A DNA stretch of 41,862 nucleotides from Candidatus Aceula lacicola. GTDB taxonomy: Bacteria > Omnitrophota > Gorgyraeia > Zapsychrales > Aceulaceae. The position numbers and the translations under genes are program-made. Below the pieces are notes generated by a model, which was not told the DNA's origin, made no database searches, and saw only the letters and a list, made by a program, of their open reading frames with translations. This document shows, piece by piece, positions 8,477 to 16,879 of this stretch; the stretch's first letter is position 1, and each line of letters opens with the position of its first letter. The stretch lies in assembly GCA_030765785.1 (NCBI GenBank), contig JAVCCC010000006.1:1-41862 (forward strand). The letters run 5' to 3'.

Positions 8477-8974
8477 CTAAAAAAGACTTTCAAAATCTTC
8501 GAGCAGGTCATGGCCGACTGTTGCAACAATGCCGTTGGCATCAACATAATAAAAACTTGGAATTCCAGAGACCGAATACAGCTCTGCGACAGAAGATTCC
8601 TTGTCTAGAAAAACATTAAGGTTAATATCGTTTCTCTTAAAATAAGCTTCTACCTTAGCTCGGTTCTCCCCAATATCGACTAAAACAATCTTGATTTGCC
8701 TTTGCTTAATCATGTCCTGCTTTAAATTCAAATCTCTTAAAGCCGTTCGACAATGAGGACACCATATCGCCCAGAAGAATACAATCGCCCTTTTACCATT
8801 ACGATATTCAAAAAAATTAACAGAATCATTATCCAAAGTTGCAAGATTAAAATCAGGCGCCATTTCTCCTTCTAAAGGATTCTGAAAAATAAAAAACTGT
8901 CCTGACACCCGAGGAATACTAAAAACTAAAACAATAAACACGCAAACAAGAAAAATTCTTCCGAACATCTTCAT
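8477..8974 (-). CDS. TlpA/ResA-type envelope thioredoxin
   Basis: This is an exported or membrane-anchored thioredoxin-fold protein of about 165 residues, in the AhpC-TSA/Redoxin branch. A hydrophobic segment spans residues 7-20 (IFLVCVFIVLVFSI). The fold follows: MAPDFNL (38-44), the active-site WCPHC (71-75), and the cis-proline strand GIPSFYYVD (137-145). The CPHC centre is typical of reductive TlpA/DsbE-like proteins, though DsbA-type oxidases also use CPHC. The start at 8974 (or 8968) follows AAAGGA and AAAAAGG; a longer frame to 9013 would overlap cutA. It follows cutA by 16 bp. No cytochrome c maturation genes are in view, so the substrate is unknown. Confidence 0.85.
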   Translation of the reverse strand: MKMFGRIFLVCVFIVLVFSIPRVSGQFFIFQNPLEGEMAPDFNLATLDNDSVNFFEYRNGKRAIVFFWAIWCPHCRTALRDLNLKQDMIKQRQIKIVLVDIGENRAKVEAYFKRNDINLNVFLDKESSVAELYSVSGIPSFYYVDANGIVATVGHDLLEDFESLF

Positions 8975-8990
8975 CCTTTTTTTCCTTTCA

Positions 8991-9305
8991 TTACGCCTCA
9001 ACAGAAGTATCAATCCATTTTAAATAATTTTTATCCCCTGCAATAATTGGCAAAGCGATAATCTCGGGCGTTTCATAACTATGAAATTTTTTAACCAAAC
9101 TAACAATTTTCTGAAAAAGGTTTTTCTTTGTTTTTAAAACCAATAGCACTTCGCTCGCAGACTCAACCTTTCCCTGCCACCAAAAAAAAGACTTCACTCC
9201 TTTGATGATATTGCAACAAGCAATAAGCTTCTTCTCCAAAAGCTTGTTACTAATCTTTTTTGCTTCACGCTCGTTCTTTGCTACAACTAAAACAATGATG
9301 TTCAT
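8991..9305 (-). CDS. cutA: CutA1 divalent-cation tolerance protein
   Basis: CutA1 is a small trimeric protein (104 residues here) with a ferredoxin-like fold, first linked to copper tolerance; its bacterial role is poorly defined. The family marks are clear: IACCNII (about 29-35), the SFFWWQGKVE segment, EVLLVLKTKK, and the end YETPEIIALPI. The ATG at 9305 is preferred, with GGA 7 nt upstream. A TTG two codons earlier is an alternative. It sits between pgeF (90 bp upstream) and the TlpA-like gene. Confidence 0.93.
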   Translation of the reverse strand: MNIIVLVVAKNEREAKKISNKLLEKKLIACCNIIKGVKSFFWWQGKVESASEVLLVLKTKKNLFQKIVSLVKKFHSYETPEIIALPIIAGDKNYLKWIDTSVEA

Positions 9306-9395
9306 TACCAAGTCCGATTGTTAATCAATTTTATCTGCGCCTTATTTTATCGTAATGCTGCTATTTTACAAACGATTTCTTAACCGTTTTTGGAC

Positions 9396-10103
9396 TTACA
9401 CAAGCATCATCACAGAGGCTATTCTCCCAGAGAGAACATCTCCTCTACGATAAGAAAAGAAGCGATGATCGCAGCAAGTGCACATTTTGGAATCAAATAT
9501 ATTCTTTTGTTGAACGCCTAGACGCTTAAGCTGTTTTTTGACAATAGAAACAAGATCAATATAATATTTCCCACTCTTTCCTAAGGCCTGGTCTGGAAAA
9601 TTCTTCAGAAACTTTTTCTCAACTTCAAAACAACATGCTCGAATAGATGGCCCAAAAGCAATCTTAAGATCTTTTGCTTTTGTTTTATATTGATAACACA
9701 TTGTTTTTATTGTAGCGGCTATAATTTCCTTTTTAATTGATTTCCATCCTCCATGAATCACCCCAATGGCTTTATTCTTAGGATCAAACAAAAACAATGG
9801 AATGCAATCGGCTGTGCGAACAGCCAGAGCAACACCTCTATCATTTGTCACAAGCGCATCTGCCTTTGGAATTCTTTTTTGCTTATCAAAATTCTTTTTA
9901 TTAGCAAAAATCACGCGCTTCCCATGAATTTGCTGAATATTATAAAAATTATTAATACCTTTTATCTGATTCTGGATAAAAAACTTTTTTTGCTTGGAAC
10001 TTAATCTCGGCGTGCTTTCGGAAAAGAAAAAATCACACTTTCGATCAGTTGTGAGGGCAACAACTTGCTTTGAGAAAATTTTTGGATAACGAACAATCGA
10101 CAA
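9396..10103 (-). CDS. pgeF: Laccase-domain protein, YfiH/PgeF family
   Basis: Members of this family (235 residues here) have been described as purine-nucleoside phosphorylases/oxidases and as the editing factor PgeF, which removes L-Ser from UDP-MurNAc. The zinc-site residues are present: H60 in QQIHG, C100 in RTADC, and H117 in VIHGGWKS. The C-terminal CTCCDHRFFSYRRGD is also typical. Translation starts at TTG (10101-10103), supported by GAGGAG 6 nt upstream. That ribosome site overlaps the last codons of rmuC, only 3 bp away, so the two genes are probably coupled. Confidence 0.93.
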   Translation of the reverse strand: MSIVRYPKIFSKQVVALTTDRKCDFFFSESTPRLSSKQKKFFIQNQIKGINNFYNIQQIHGKRVIFANKKNFDKQKRIPKADALVTNDRGVALAVRTADCIPLFLFDPKNKAIGVIHGGWKSIKKEIIAATIKTMCYQYKTKAKDLKIAFGPSIRACCFEVEKKFLKNFPDQALGKSGKYYIDLVSIVKKQLKRLGVQQKNIFDSKMCTCCDHRFFSYRRGDVLSGRIASVMMLV

Positions 10104-10106
10104 AAC

Positions 10107-11195
10107 TTACTCCTCGTCTTTTGCAGCATCAATAACAAGAGGCTCCTCTGAAGAAGGCATTTTCCCTTTTTTAAAATCTTCAATACGGTTAATCTTTGTA
10201 TCCAAATTCTTAAAACTTTTATCTCGAATATCAGCATACAAATGAACAGTCTTTTTCATCGAATCCCCTAAAGACTGAAAGCGATCTTTAAATGTCGCAT
10301 ATGTTTTAATAAAAAGATCAATCATACGAATAATTTCTTTTGTAGCTTTTTCGTAATAAAAATTTTCAAATGCTTGACGAATGACAGAAAGCATCGAATA
10401 CAAAGTAAATGGTGAACATAAAACAACTTTTTGCTTTAGCGCTTCATCCATCAACCCTGGAAAATTTTCCTGAATAAAAGCAAAAACTTGTTCATTGGGA
10501 ATAAATACCAACACAAAATCAAGCGTTCCCTCTGCTGGGTTAATATAAGATCGATTCTGTATTTCTTTCAGACGCTGTTTCACATCAGACAAGAATTGTT
10601 TCTTGTATGCATCCTTCTGGCCAAGATCCTCTGCATTAACCATTTCCTGATAATTACTTAAAGGAAACTTTACATCCATATTGATTTTATGTTTATTAGG
10701 GAGCAAGAATGTGTAGTCTGGTTTGGTTCCAGTTGAATCAATTTTAGCCTGTTTTTTATAATTAATTCCTTCTTGAAGACCACAGAGTTGAATAATATCC
10801 TCGGCCATGCGCTCGCCCCACTCGCCACGCTTCTGATTGTTCCCCAAAACATTTGTTAATTGATTTGTCGTTTCCTGCAACCTAACTGTTGCCTGAGAAG
10901 TGTTCTTAAGTTCATTGGCAAGGCTTCCATATTTTTCATCTCGATCTTTTTCAAAACGATGCACTAACTCGGCATATTTCTCAATGGTCTGCTTTAAATC
11001 TTTGACTGAATTCTCGACCGCTTGTTTTCTTATTTCCATCTCAGCGGCTGATTTTTCCTCCAATTGCCCTCTCGAAAAATCAAACTCGTAACGCACTTCT
11101 TTTCGAATAATTTCTTTTAATAATAAAATCGATACAGCAAATGAAGCCACAATGGCAATCACAGACCCGACTAAAACCCATACAGAAATTTCCAT
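10107..11195 (-). CDS. rmuC: RmuC-family recombination-limiting protein
   Basis: RmuC proteins limit small-inversion recombination and carry a nuclease-like domain. The 362-residue product has one N-terminal membrane helix (about 5-27) and a coiled coil to about 125. The RmuC domain follows with RGEWGE, KPDYTFLLP and INMDVKFPLSNYQEM; the D..DxK pattern fits the PD-(D/E)XK fold. AAGGAG lies 5 nt before the ATG. The gene is 15 bp downstream of the cyclophilin-fold gene and two genes from dinB, forming a small DNA-maintenance group. Confidence 0.92.
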   Translation of the reverse strand: MEISVWVLVGSVIAIVASFAVSILLLKEIIRKEVRYEFDFSRGQLEEKSAAEMEIRKQAVENSVKDLKQTIEKYAELVHRFEKDRDEKYGSLANELKNTSQATVRLQETTNQLTNVLGNNQKRGEWGERMAEDIIQLCGLQEGINYKKQAKIDSTGTKPDYTFLLPNKHKINMDVKFPLSNYQEMVNAEDLGQKDAYKKQFLSDVKQRLKEIQNRSYINPAEGTLDFVLVFIPNEQVFAFIQENFPGLMDEALKQKVVLCSPFTLYSMLSVIRQAFENFYYEKATKEIIRMIDLFIKTYATFKDRFQSLGDSMKKTVHLYADIRDKSFKNLDTKINRIEDFKKGKMPSSEEPLVIDAAKDEE

Positions 11196-11210
11196 AAAAC
11201 TCCTTTTTCT

Positions 11211-11591
11211 TTATTTCTCATCTTCTTCAATTAAAACAGTTTCATTTTCCCCAACAGACTTTAAAACTCCCCAATCACCTTCAATCTTTCCGATAATATT
11301 AATATTACTTGCCGGACGAATCTCGCCTGGCTTGCTAATCGGCGTTGATCCAAAGAATATGCAGAAACAATCTCCTTCAGGCCAATATCCAAGATCTCCT
11401 ATTTCAGCAGTCTCAGATAAAAACCCTTCCTCCAAATCACATTTAACAGGTATCTGAAAATAAATTTCTTCACCCCAAATACTCGTAAAAGATTTGATAG
11501 GGAGCTTGTCCCAAACAAGACCCGCCGCTTGAGAACCATTTAGCTTAGCTCGAATCTCTAAAGTTCCAATACGAATAATAATATTTTTCAT
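11211..11591 (-). CDS. Cyclophilin-fold protein, TM1367/DUF369 type
   Basis: The 126-residue cytosolic protein matches the small prokaryotic cyclophilin-like family (Pfam Cyclophil_like). Signs are the N-terminal IRIGTLEIRAKLN, the helix AAGLVWDKLPI, the GEEIYFQIPV strand and the loop DLGYWPEGDCFCIFFG with TPIS following. Members generally lack proven isomerase activity and have no assigned role. It lies between dinB and rmuC in the same direction with short gaps (45 and 15 bp). Confidence 0.82.
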   Translation of the reverse strand: MKNIIIRIGTLEIRAKLNGSQAAGLVWDKLPIKSFTSIWGEEIYFQIPVKCDLEEGFLSETAEIGDLGYWPEGDCFCIFFGSTPISKPGEIRPASNINIIGKIEGDWGVLKSVGENETVLIEEDEK

Positions 11592-11636
11592 ATGATATAT
11601 AGTATCCTCAAACTCGCCTTTTCTGTAAAGGATTTT

Positions 11637-12797
11637 TTATGCTGCTCGATGAATAGATCTCTCTCCATATTTATCCTTAATAAAATCAACAGCTTTATGA
11701 ATACGCTCTTTTTTTTCTTTCGCTGTTTCCTCAAATAAACTCTCTTGAACATACAAATTCTTAAAATTCGAAACTTTAACACCGATTAAGCGCACCTTAT
11801 TCGCCGCAGAATAAAATCCTTCAAACAATTCTTTTGCCTTACCATAAATATTATCAACAAAATTTGTTGAAAACCCAAACGTTGCTGCGCGCGTATATGT
11901 CTGAAATCCCTCGTATCGCACTTTAATTGTAATTGTCTTGCCCTTTAGCCCTTCAAGCCTTAAACGACGCGAAGCTTTTTCACTTAGGCATAATAGCGTT
12001 TTATGCAAAACTTCTTTATCATTAACATCACGTTCGAATGTATGCTCATGGCTAATGGATTTTATTTCACTTTCTGTTTCAACAGAGCGAGGATCAATTC
12101 CATGAGATAAACAATAAAGGTGATCTCCAGATTCACCAAACTGTTCACAGAGTTCCTCTCTAGAACGCTTAGCTAAATCCTTGATTGTTCGAATGCCAAG
12201 ATTGTTTAAATAAGATTTTGTCTTAGGACCCACACCCCATAATTTTTCTACCGGAAGTGGCCACAAAAAATCAATAAGCTTGTCTTTTTTAATCTCAAGA
12301 ATGCCATCCGGCTTACAAAAATCTGATGCAATCTTCGCTGCCATTTTAATCGGGGCAATGCCAACAGAAGCAGTCAAACCTGTCTCCTTAGCAATCCTTT
12401 CCTTTATTTTCAAGCACACTCCAAAAGCAGGTCCATGCAGTCGCCTTGTTCCTGTGATATCCAAAAAGGCCTCATCAATACTAATCGGTTCAATATCCGG
12501 AGTAAAATCATAAAAAATTCTAAAAATACAATCTGAAATTTCATGATAACGAGACATCCGAACAGGTAAAAATACCGCATGAGGACACCTCTGGTATGCT
12601 TTGGATATAGGCATTGCTGAATGAATGCCAAACTTTCTTGCTTCGTATGAGCACGTCGAGACAACGCCGCGCCCCTTGCCGTTCTTAGGGTTTGCGCCAA
12701 TCACAACAGGCTTTCCTTTTAGCTCAGGATTATCAGCCTGCTCAACAGCTGCAAAAAAAGCATCCATATCAATATGTGCAATAATATTTACAGACAT
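11637..12797 (-). CDS. dinB: DNA polymerase IV (Y-family)
   Basis: This is a translesion polymerase of 386 residues. Catalytic motifs are IAHIDMDAFFAAVEQ near the start (first Asp) and SIDEAFLDIT (Asp-Glu pair, about 103-112). A helix-hairpin-helix region contains LWGVGPKTKSYLNNLGI, and the little-finger domain ends the protein. No C-terminal clamp-binding motif is obvious. The ATG at 12797 has no Shine-Dalgarno sequence, but it starts 16 bp after the stop of a small membrane-peptide gene, so re-initiation may drive its translation. No LexA-type box was recognised upstream. Confidence 0.95.
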   Translation of the reverse strand: MSVNIIAHIDMDAFFAAVEQADNPELKGKPVVIGANPKNGKGRGVVSTCSYEARKFGIHSAMPISKAYQRCPHAVFLPVRMSRYHEISDCIFRIFYDFTPDIEPISIDEAFLDITGTRRLHGPAFGVCLKIKERIAKETGLTASVGIAPIKMAAKIASDFCKPDGILEIKKDKLIDFLWPLPVEKLWGVGPKTKSYLNNLGIRTIKDLAKRSREELCEQFGESGDHLYCLSHGIDPRSVETESEIKSISHEHTFERDVNDKEVLHKTLLCLSEKASRRLRLEGLKGKTITIKVRYEGFQTYTRAATFGFSTNFVDNIYGKAKELFEGFYSAANKVRLIGVKVSNFKNLYVQESLFEETAKEKKERIHKAVDFIKDKYGERSIHRAA

Positions 12798-12813
12798 AAA
12801 TAAAATAAGAAAT

Positions 12814-12963
12814 CTATTGTTTCTTTTCTTCCATCAATTTTAAAATTTTATCAAGACGCCAAATAATCATCAAAGGTACAGCTAAAACCCACAAAACAAT
12901 TGCTGCCTTAAAAATAATCATATACACCATCATCTTTGGATCAAACATCATTGGACACATCAT
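12814..12963 (-). CDS. Small membrane peptide upstream of dinB
   Basis: A 49-codon gene starts MMCPMMFDPKMM and contains one hydrophobic helix, about residues 13-35 (VYMIIFKAAIVLWVLAVPLMIIW), ending in a charged tail KLMEEKKQ. GGAGGAG lies 4 nt before the first ATG (12963) and 7 nt before the second (12960); the second is the better start. The strong ribosome site and clean stop (TAG at 12814) argue that it is expressed. Eight methionines in the first 20 residues are unusual and recall metal-binding Met clusters, but no function can be assigned. It precedes dinB by 16 bp. Confidence 0.65.
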   Translation of the reverse strand: MMCPMMFDPKMMVYMIIFKAAIVLWVLAVPLMIIWRLDKILKLMEEKKQ

Positions 12964-13145
12964 ATTTCTCCTCCTTTTGTTTGCCTACTTATTATAAACA
13001 CTAAAATTACCTTTTAAAATATTTGTTTTAAACCTTAAATTTACCTCATCGATTGTCATAATCATGCTTTATTATTCATTAAAGCAACAAAGAGAAGGAG
13101 CGAGATGCAAAAAGATATTCATTCTTAAAAAACAGTTTAACATTG

Positions 13146-13639
13146 ATGGAAATCCGAAAACATAAATGGATTGAAAGCGAAAAACGTAAAAAAGAAATCG
13201 GGCTTGCAACAGCTGCTCTTGATTGGATCAAAAAATATGGCCATACCTGGAAACTAACTCGACTAAAATCTTCTCAAGAAATAAATATTTTCTTAAAAAA
13301 AAGACAGTATCAACGCTTTGACATAAATCTTCCTGTTGAAATTATATTTGATAATGTTGTCATTAAAACATCCTTAGAAAACATGAGTCTTCTTGACGTT
13401 TCATACGAAACCCGTTTTTGCCTAGAAAACATTTCTTCCATCGAAGTAAGAATTATTTTTCCTAGAAAACGACTCCAAAAAGGATTCGCTTCAAGGCGCA
13501 AATTCTTCGATCATCTCAAAAGAATACAACATCTATCAAACTCATTTATCAAACCGTTATCTTGTTTGATAAACGTCTAAGAGATGTCTTAAAAAAATAT
13601 TCTGCATCATCTAAAGATCAAGCACTTCTTGTTTCTTAA
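13146..13639 (+). pseudogene. Frameshifted PilZ-like domain gene
   Basis: The open part (13146-13580) reads EIRKHKWIESEKRKKEIG, then an RRQYQRFD-like element (KKRQYQRFDINLPVEI) typical of a PilZ start. The frame is lost near 13500. In the next frame ISKEYNIYQT appears, and after an imperfect 13-bp direct duplication (about 13531-13556) a third frame reads QTVILFDKRLRDVLKKYS to a stop at 13637. Removing one duplicate copy joins the last two frames exactly. A good ribosome site (AAGGAG, 13094-13099) precedes an ATG at 13105 whose frame stops after 7 codons, suggesting damage at the 5' end too. The PilZ assignment is moderate; the decay itself is directly visible. Confidence 0.6.
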
Positions 13640-14301
13640 ATCGTATGTGAAAAATCTCTTAAAGGACATTGTTTGCACAATGGCTTTTTAGATTTGCAAA
13701 ACGTTTTTGCGAGATGGACAATCAACGCGTGATATTCGTTGAATATAGCCACATTAGAATCTAAGCTCTCTAAAAATAAATTCTGAAGAGTCCGATAATC
13801 CTCAGTACCTTTTGCAAGCTTATGACGAGAGAAAATCCTCCTGGTATACGCATCTACTACAAAAATTGGCTTATTAAACGCATACAAAATAATTGAATCC
13901 GCAGTCTCCGGCCCAATGCCATTGACTGACAAAAGCTTTTGACGCAAAGCCCATGCTTCTTCTTTAGCCATCTTTTTCAGATCACCATCAAATTCTTTAA
14001 AAAGAAAATAAACAAAATTCTTTAATCTCTTTGTTTTAACGCGAAAATATCCAGACGGCTTAACCAACAAAGAAAGCTGTCGCGTACTTACAGATCTTAA
14101 TCTTTCTATGGACAATAAATTATGTTTGCGTAAATTCGAAATCGCTTTCTCAGTATTATTCCAATTAGTATTTTGAACCAAGATAGCGCCGACAATAATT
14201 TCAAGGCGAGTTTTGGCAGGCCACCATTTTTGCGGACCAAAAACAGAAAAAAGCGTCTTATAAATTTCTTTTATTGCGATGTGGCGGGTCGATGTTCCCA
14301 T
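13636..14301 (-). CDS. HhH-GPD DNA glycosylase, EndoIII/MagIII-like
   Basis: This base-excision repair glycosylase has 221 residues. The helix-hairpin-helix is LLSVNGIGPETADSI (123-137) and the catalytic Asp is D150 in FVVDAYTRRI. The bifunctional Lys of endonuclease III, expected within the hairpin, is replaced (GPETAD), as in monofunctional MagIII-type 3-methyladenine glycosylases; QNTNWNN (43-49) also fits that branch. The [4Fe-4S] loop shows C202, C209 and C212 with normal spacing, but the fourth position (218) is Ser. The start overlaps the preceding lipoprotein gene by 31 bp; GGAA lies 9-10 nt upstream. It is last in the nine-gene operon. Confidence 0.85.
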   Translation of the reverse strand: MGTSTRHIAIKEIYKTLFSVFGPQKWWPAKTRLEIIVGAILVQNTNWNNTEKAISNLRKHNLLSIERLRSVSTRQLSLLVKPSGYFRVKTKRLKNFVYFLFKEFDGDLKKMAKEEAWALRQKLLSVNGIGPETADSIILYAFNKPIFVVDAYTRRIFSRHKLAKGTEDYRTLQNLFLESLDSNVAIFNEYHALIVHLAKTFCKSKKPLCKQCPLRDFSHTI

Positions 14302-14657
14302 TTAGTTAAATTTCCTGCATCATCAAAATACAGATACACTTTCTCAGACCCGAACATCTTTTCACAATATCGATAAAGCCAAAGCTGAGAATATTTTTCT
14401 GGTTGCGAGAATTTCTTTTTAAAGATTGGATCACCAAATCCTTTAATAAAATCTTTTTGAGTCTTATATTGAGATATCTTTCCCTCTTTAATAACTTTTA
14501 AAAGTTTCTTAAATTCTTTATTCTTAGCTTGCACATACTTTTGCTGCTGATCCTGATTAGCAGATACAGATCGAATTCGCATAATCTCTGGAATATGAAT
14601 AATATTACAACCTGAAAATAAAAAACTAGCTAGTAAAACAAATACGATATGGCGCAT
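14271..14657 (-). CDS. Small lipoprotein of unknown function
   Basis: The 128-residue product begins with a lipoprotein signal: basic start, hydrophobic stretch, and lipobox LFSGC with Cys at 17. The mature part has a helical charged region and ends YLYFDDAGNLTKWEHRP. This strand pattern recalls SmpA/OmlA-like small envelope lipoproteins, but similarity is too short to assign. GGGGG lies about 9 nt before the ATG. It follows the Smr gene by 28 bp. Confidence 0.75.
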   Translation of the reverse strand: MRHIVFVLLASFLFSGCNIIHIPEIMRIRSVSANQDQQQKYVQAKNKEFKKLLKVIKEGKISQYKTQKDFIKGFGDPIFKKKFSQPEKYSQLWLYRYCEKMFGSEKVYLYFDDAGNLTKWEHRPATSQ

Positions 14658-14685
14658 CTTCTTTCCCCCTATTTATAATATAAAT

Positions 14686-14937
14686 CTATTTAAAGCGAAA
14701 GTGAACAAAAATTCGACCCCAATTTTTATCATCCTTTTCTATTCTATGATAAACGTTTTTGTAATTTTTTTCCAGAAATCTTAAAACATGTTTTTTAAGC
14801 TGTCCAGATCCCTTTCCTGGAATGATTTCAACAAGCTTTACTCGTTTCCTTTGAGCATCTTCCATGATACTGGTAAGCGCTTTTTCAAGTTTGCGATCAT
14901 CGGAAAAGATATCATGAAGATCAACTTTTAGCTTCAT
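14686..14937 (-). CDS. Stand-alone Smr-domain protein
   Basis: The 83-residue protein is just an Smr domain. It has VDLH at 5-8, the central IIPGKGSGQLKKHVLRFL and the end WGRIFVHFR. Smr domains of MutS2/SmrB type are nucleases; in SmrB-like proteins they cleave mRNA on collided ribosomes. The classical HGxGxG is altered to PGKGSG here, so the histidine is missing while the glycines remain. It starts 1 nt after the stop of the ABC-F gene, which fits a shared ribosome-associated role. Confidence 0.85.
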   Translation of the reverse strand: MKLKVDLHDIFSDDRKLEKALTSIMEDAQRKRVKLVEIIPGKGSGQLKKHVLRFLEKNYKNVYHRIEKDDKNWGRIFVHFRFK

Positions 14938-14938
14938 A

Positions 14939-16879
14939 TCAACTTTTAATTTCTCTATTCTCTTTAATCAAGCGTTCAATTAATGTCTCAATTTCTCGAA
15001 TACGCTTATAAATAAATTTCAAACGCTTCCCGTAGTTTTTAAGCGTTTCACTATCTCTTTGGCTATGTGAATCAGAAAGAACACGCGCTTTAATATAGCT
15101 TTCTGTTTCCAAATCTTGCTTTTCTTTCTCTAACTTCTTAATTTCTTTCTTATTCTCTTCAATCTTTTTCAAGGCCTCTTTATGTTTCTTATGAAGTTGC
15201 TCAATAGCAGGATTGGAATTCTCTTGTTTTTTCTTTTGTTTCTTTTCTTGTTTTTGTTCTTGTTTTATTTTCTTTTGTTTTTTCATCACTTCTTCTTGTG
15301 TCAATTCCCTTTTCTCAAGATAATAATCAAGACCCCCATGAAATTGCTTCAAGCACCCATGATCAACCTCTACAATATGATCTGCAATTTCTTTCACAAA
15401 GAATAAATCGTGACTAATAAAACACAGCGTGCCTTCATATGCGCAAAAGGCCTTTGTCAGCGCTTCGACCCCATCGATATCCAAATGCGTTGTCGGCTCA
15501 TCTAGCAAAATAAAGTTTGGAGGATCAATTAAAAGCTTTGCCAAAATAACGCGACTCTTTTCTCCTCCAGACAGAATTCGAATCGCTTTAAAAACATCAT
15601 CATCATGAAAATTAAAAAGCCCCAAAAGGCTGCGCACCTCTTGCGCGCGAACTCTTCCATGAGCAGTTGAAGCCACCTCATCTAAAACTGTGCTATTTGG
15701 ATTTAAAACATCCAATCGCGTCTGAGAAAAATATCCAATATCCACATTATGGCCAACCCTTCTAGTGCCACCATTACTTTTAATAACACCAGCGAACATC
15801 TTTAACAATGTCGATTTTCCAGCTCCGTTTTCTCCAACAAGGCAAACTCTTTGCCCTCGAATAATTTCAAAATTTAAGTTTTCGTAAACTTTTGTCTCAC
15901 CATATGATTTAGAAACTTTTTCTAAAGAAATCACATTATACCCACTCCGCTTTATGTCAGAAAATTCAAAATCTTTCATACTCTTTCGCCTATAATCAAT
16001 CTCAACATTTTCCATGCGTTCAATTATTTTTCTCTTATTGCGAACCGCTGATGCTCTGTTAGGCTGTGCATGAAAACGTTCGCAAAAACGTTCAAGCTGT
16101 TGTTTTTTCTTCTCAACAATACGTTGTCTTTTCTCGAGTGAAGCTTCACCCTGCATCTTTTGTGCTTCATACTCCGAATAATTTCCTTTAACCTTTACGA
16201 TACGCGCATTTTCAAGAACAATATTATAATTCGTAACATCATCTAAGAAAATTTTATCATGCGAAATAATAACAAACGTTCCCTGATAATTGCCCAAAAA
16301 ATCTTTAAGCCAAAGCGTCGCATTTAAATCCAGATAATTCGTAGGCTCATCTAGCAAAAGCAAATCATACTGATATGTCAAAAGTTTTGCCAAAAGTGTT
16401 CGCATCTGCCAACCACCACTCAACTGACGCACTGATTTATGAAAATCTTTTACATGAAATCCAAGTCCAGAAAGTATTTTTTCCGCCTTATGCTCAAGCT
16501 CATAGACGCCCAATTGTTCTAGATCGTGCAAAACATCACCATAGCGCATAGTATCTGCCCTATTTTCATCTTCAAGTTTTCTTTTTTCTTTCATCAACGC
16601 GATCATTCGGTCATCCCCAGAGGTCAACTCCTCCAAAACTGTTCGATCAGAAGAAAACAATGTCTCCTGAGGCAAATATCCAATATTAAGATTCTTTTGC
16701 ATCTGGATTTCTCCACCAGTCGGCTCCATCTCACCTCGAATAATGGAAAACAATGTTGTTTTACCAGCACCATTGGGGCCCGTCAGACCAATCTTTTCAT
16801 TACGATAGATGCTAATTGAAACATCGTTAAACAATGTCCGATTGGTAAAATTCTTTGAAAGATTTGTAATTGTAATCAT
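14939..16879 (-). CDS. ABC-F ribosome-associated ATPase (Uup/EttA class)
   Basis: The 646-residue protein has two ABC ATPase domains and no membrane segment. Walker A motifs are GPNGAGKTT (about 34-42) and GENGAGKST in the second half. Walker B regions are LLLLDEPTNYLD and FILLDEPTTHLD, with signatures LSGGW and LSGGE. The linker between them (about 230-310) carries charged helices typical of the ABC-F interdomain arm. A long Lys/Glu coiled coil (about 530-646) resembles the Uup/YheS C-terminal extension. ABC-F proteins act in the ribosomal E site to relieve stalling or resist antibiotics. It overlaps the pseudouridine synthase gene by 4 bp (ATGA). Confidence 0.95.
   Translation of the reverse strand: MITITNLSKNFTNRTLFNDVSISIYRNEKIGLTGPNGAGKTTLFSIIRGEMEPTGGEIQMQKNLNIGYLPQETLFSSDRTVLEELTSGDDRMIALMKEKRKLEDENRADTMRYGDVLHDLEQLGVYELEHKAEKILSGLGFHVKDFHKSVRQLSGGWQMRTLLAKLLTYQYDLLLLDEPTNYLDLNATLWLKDFLGNYQGTFVIISHDKIFLDDVTNYNIVLENARIVKVKGNYSEYEAQKMQGEASLEKRQRIVEKKKQQLERFCERFHAQPNRASAVRNKRKIIERMENVEIDYRRKSMKDFEFSDIKRSGYNVISLEKVSKSYGETKVYENLNFEIIRGQRVCLVGENGAGKSTLLKMFAGVIKSNGGTRRVGHNVDIGYFSQTRLDVLNPNSTVLDEVASTAHGRVRAQEVRSLLGLFNFHDDDVFKAIRILSGGEKSRVILAKLLIDPPNFILLDEPTTHLDIDGVEALTKAFCAYEGTLCFISHDLFFVKEIADHIVEVDHGCLKQFHGGLDYYLEKRELTQEEVMKKQKKIKQEQKQEKKQKKKQENSNPAIEQLHKKHKEALKKIEENKKEIKKLEKEKQDLETESYIKARVLSDSHSQRDSETLKNYGKRLKFIYKRIREIETLIERLIKENREIKS

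Noticed and set aside
15182-15406. Plus-strand Leu/Phe-rich open frame
   Set aside because: It is the antisense of the Lys-rich coiled coil of the ABC-F gene, which creates an artificial hydrophobic frame.
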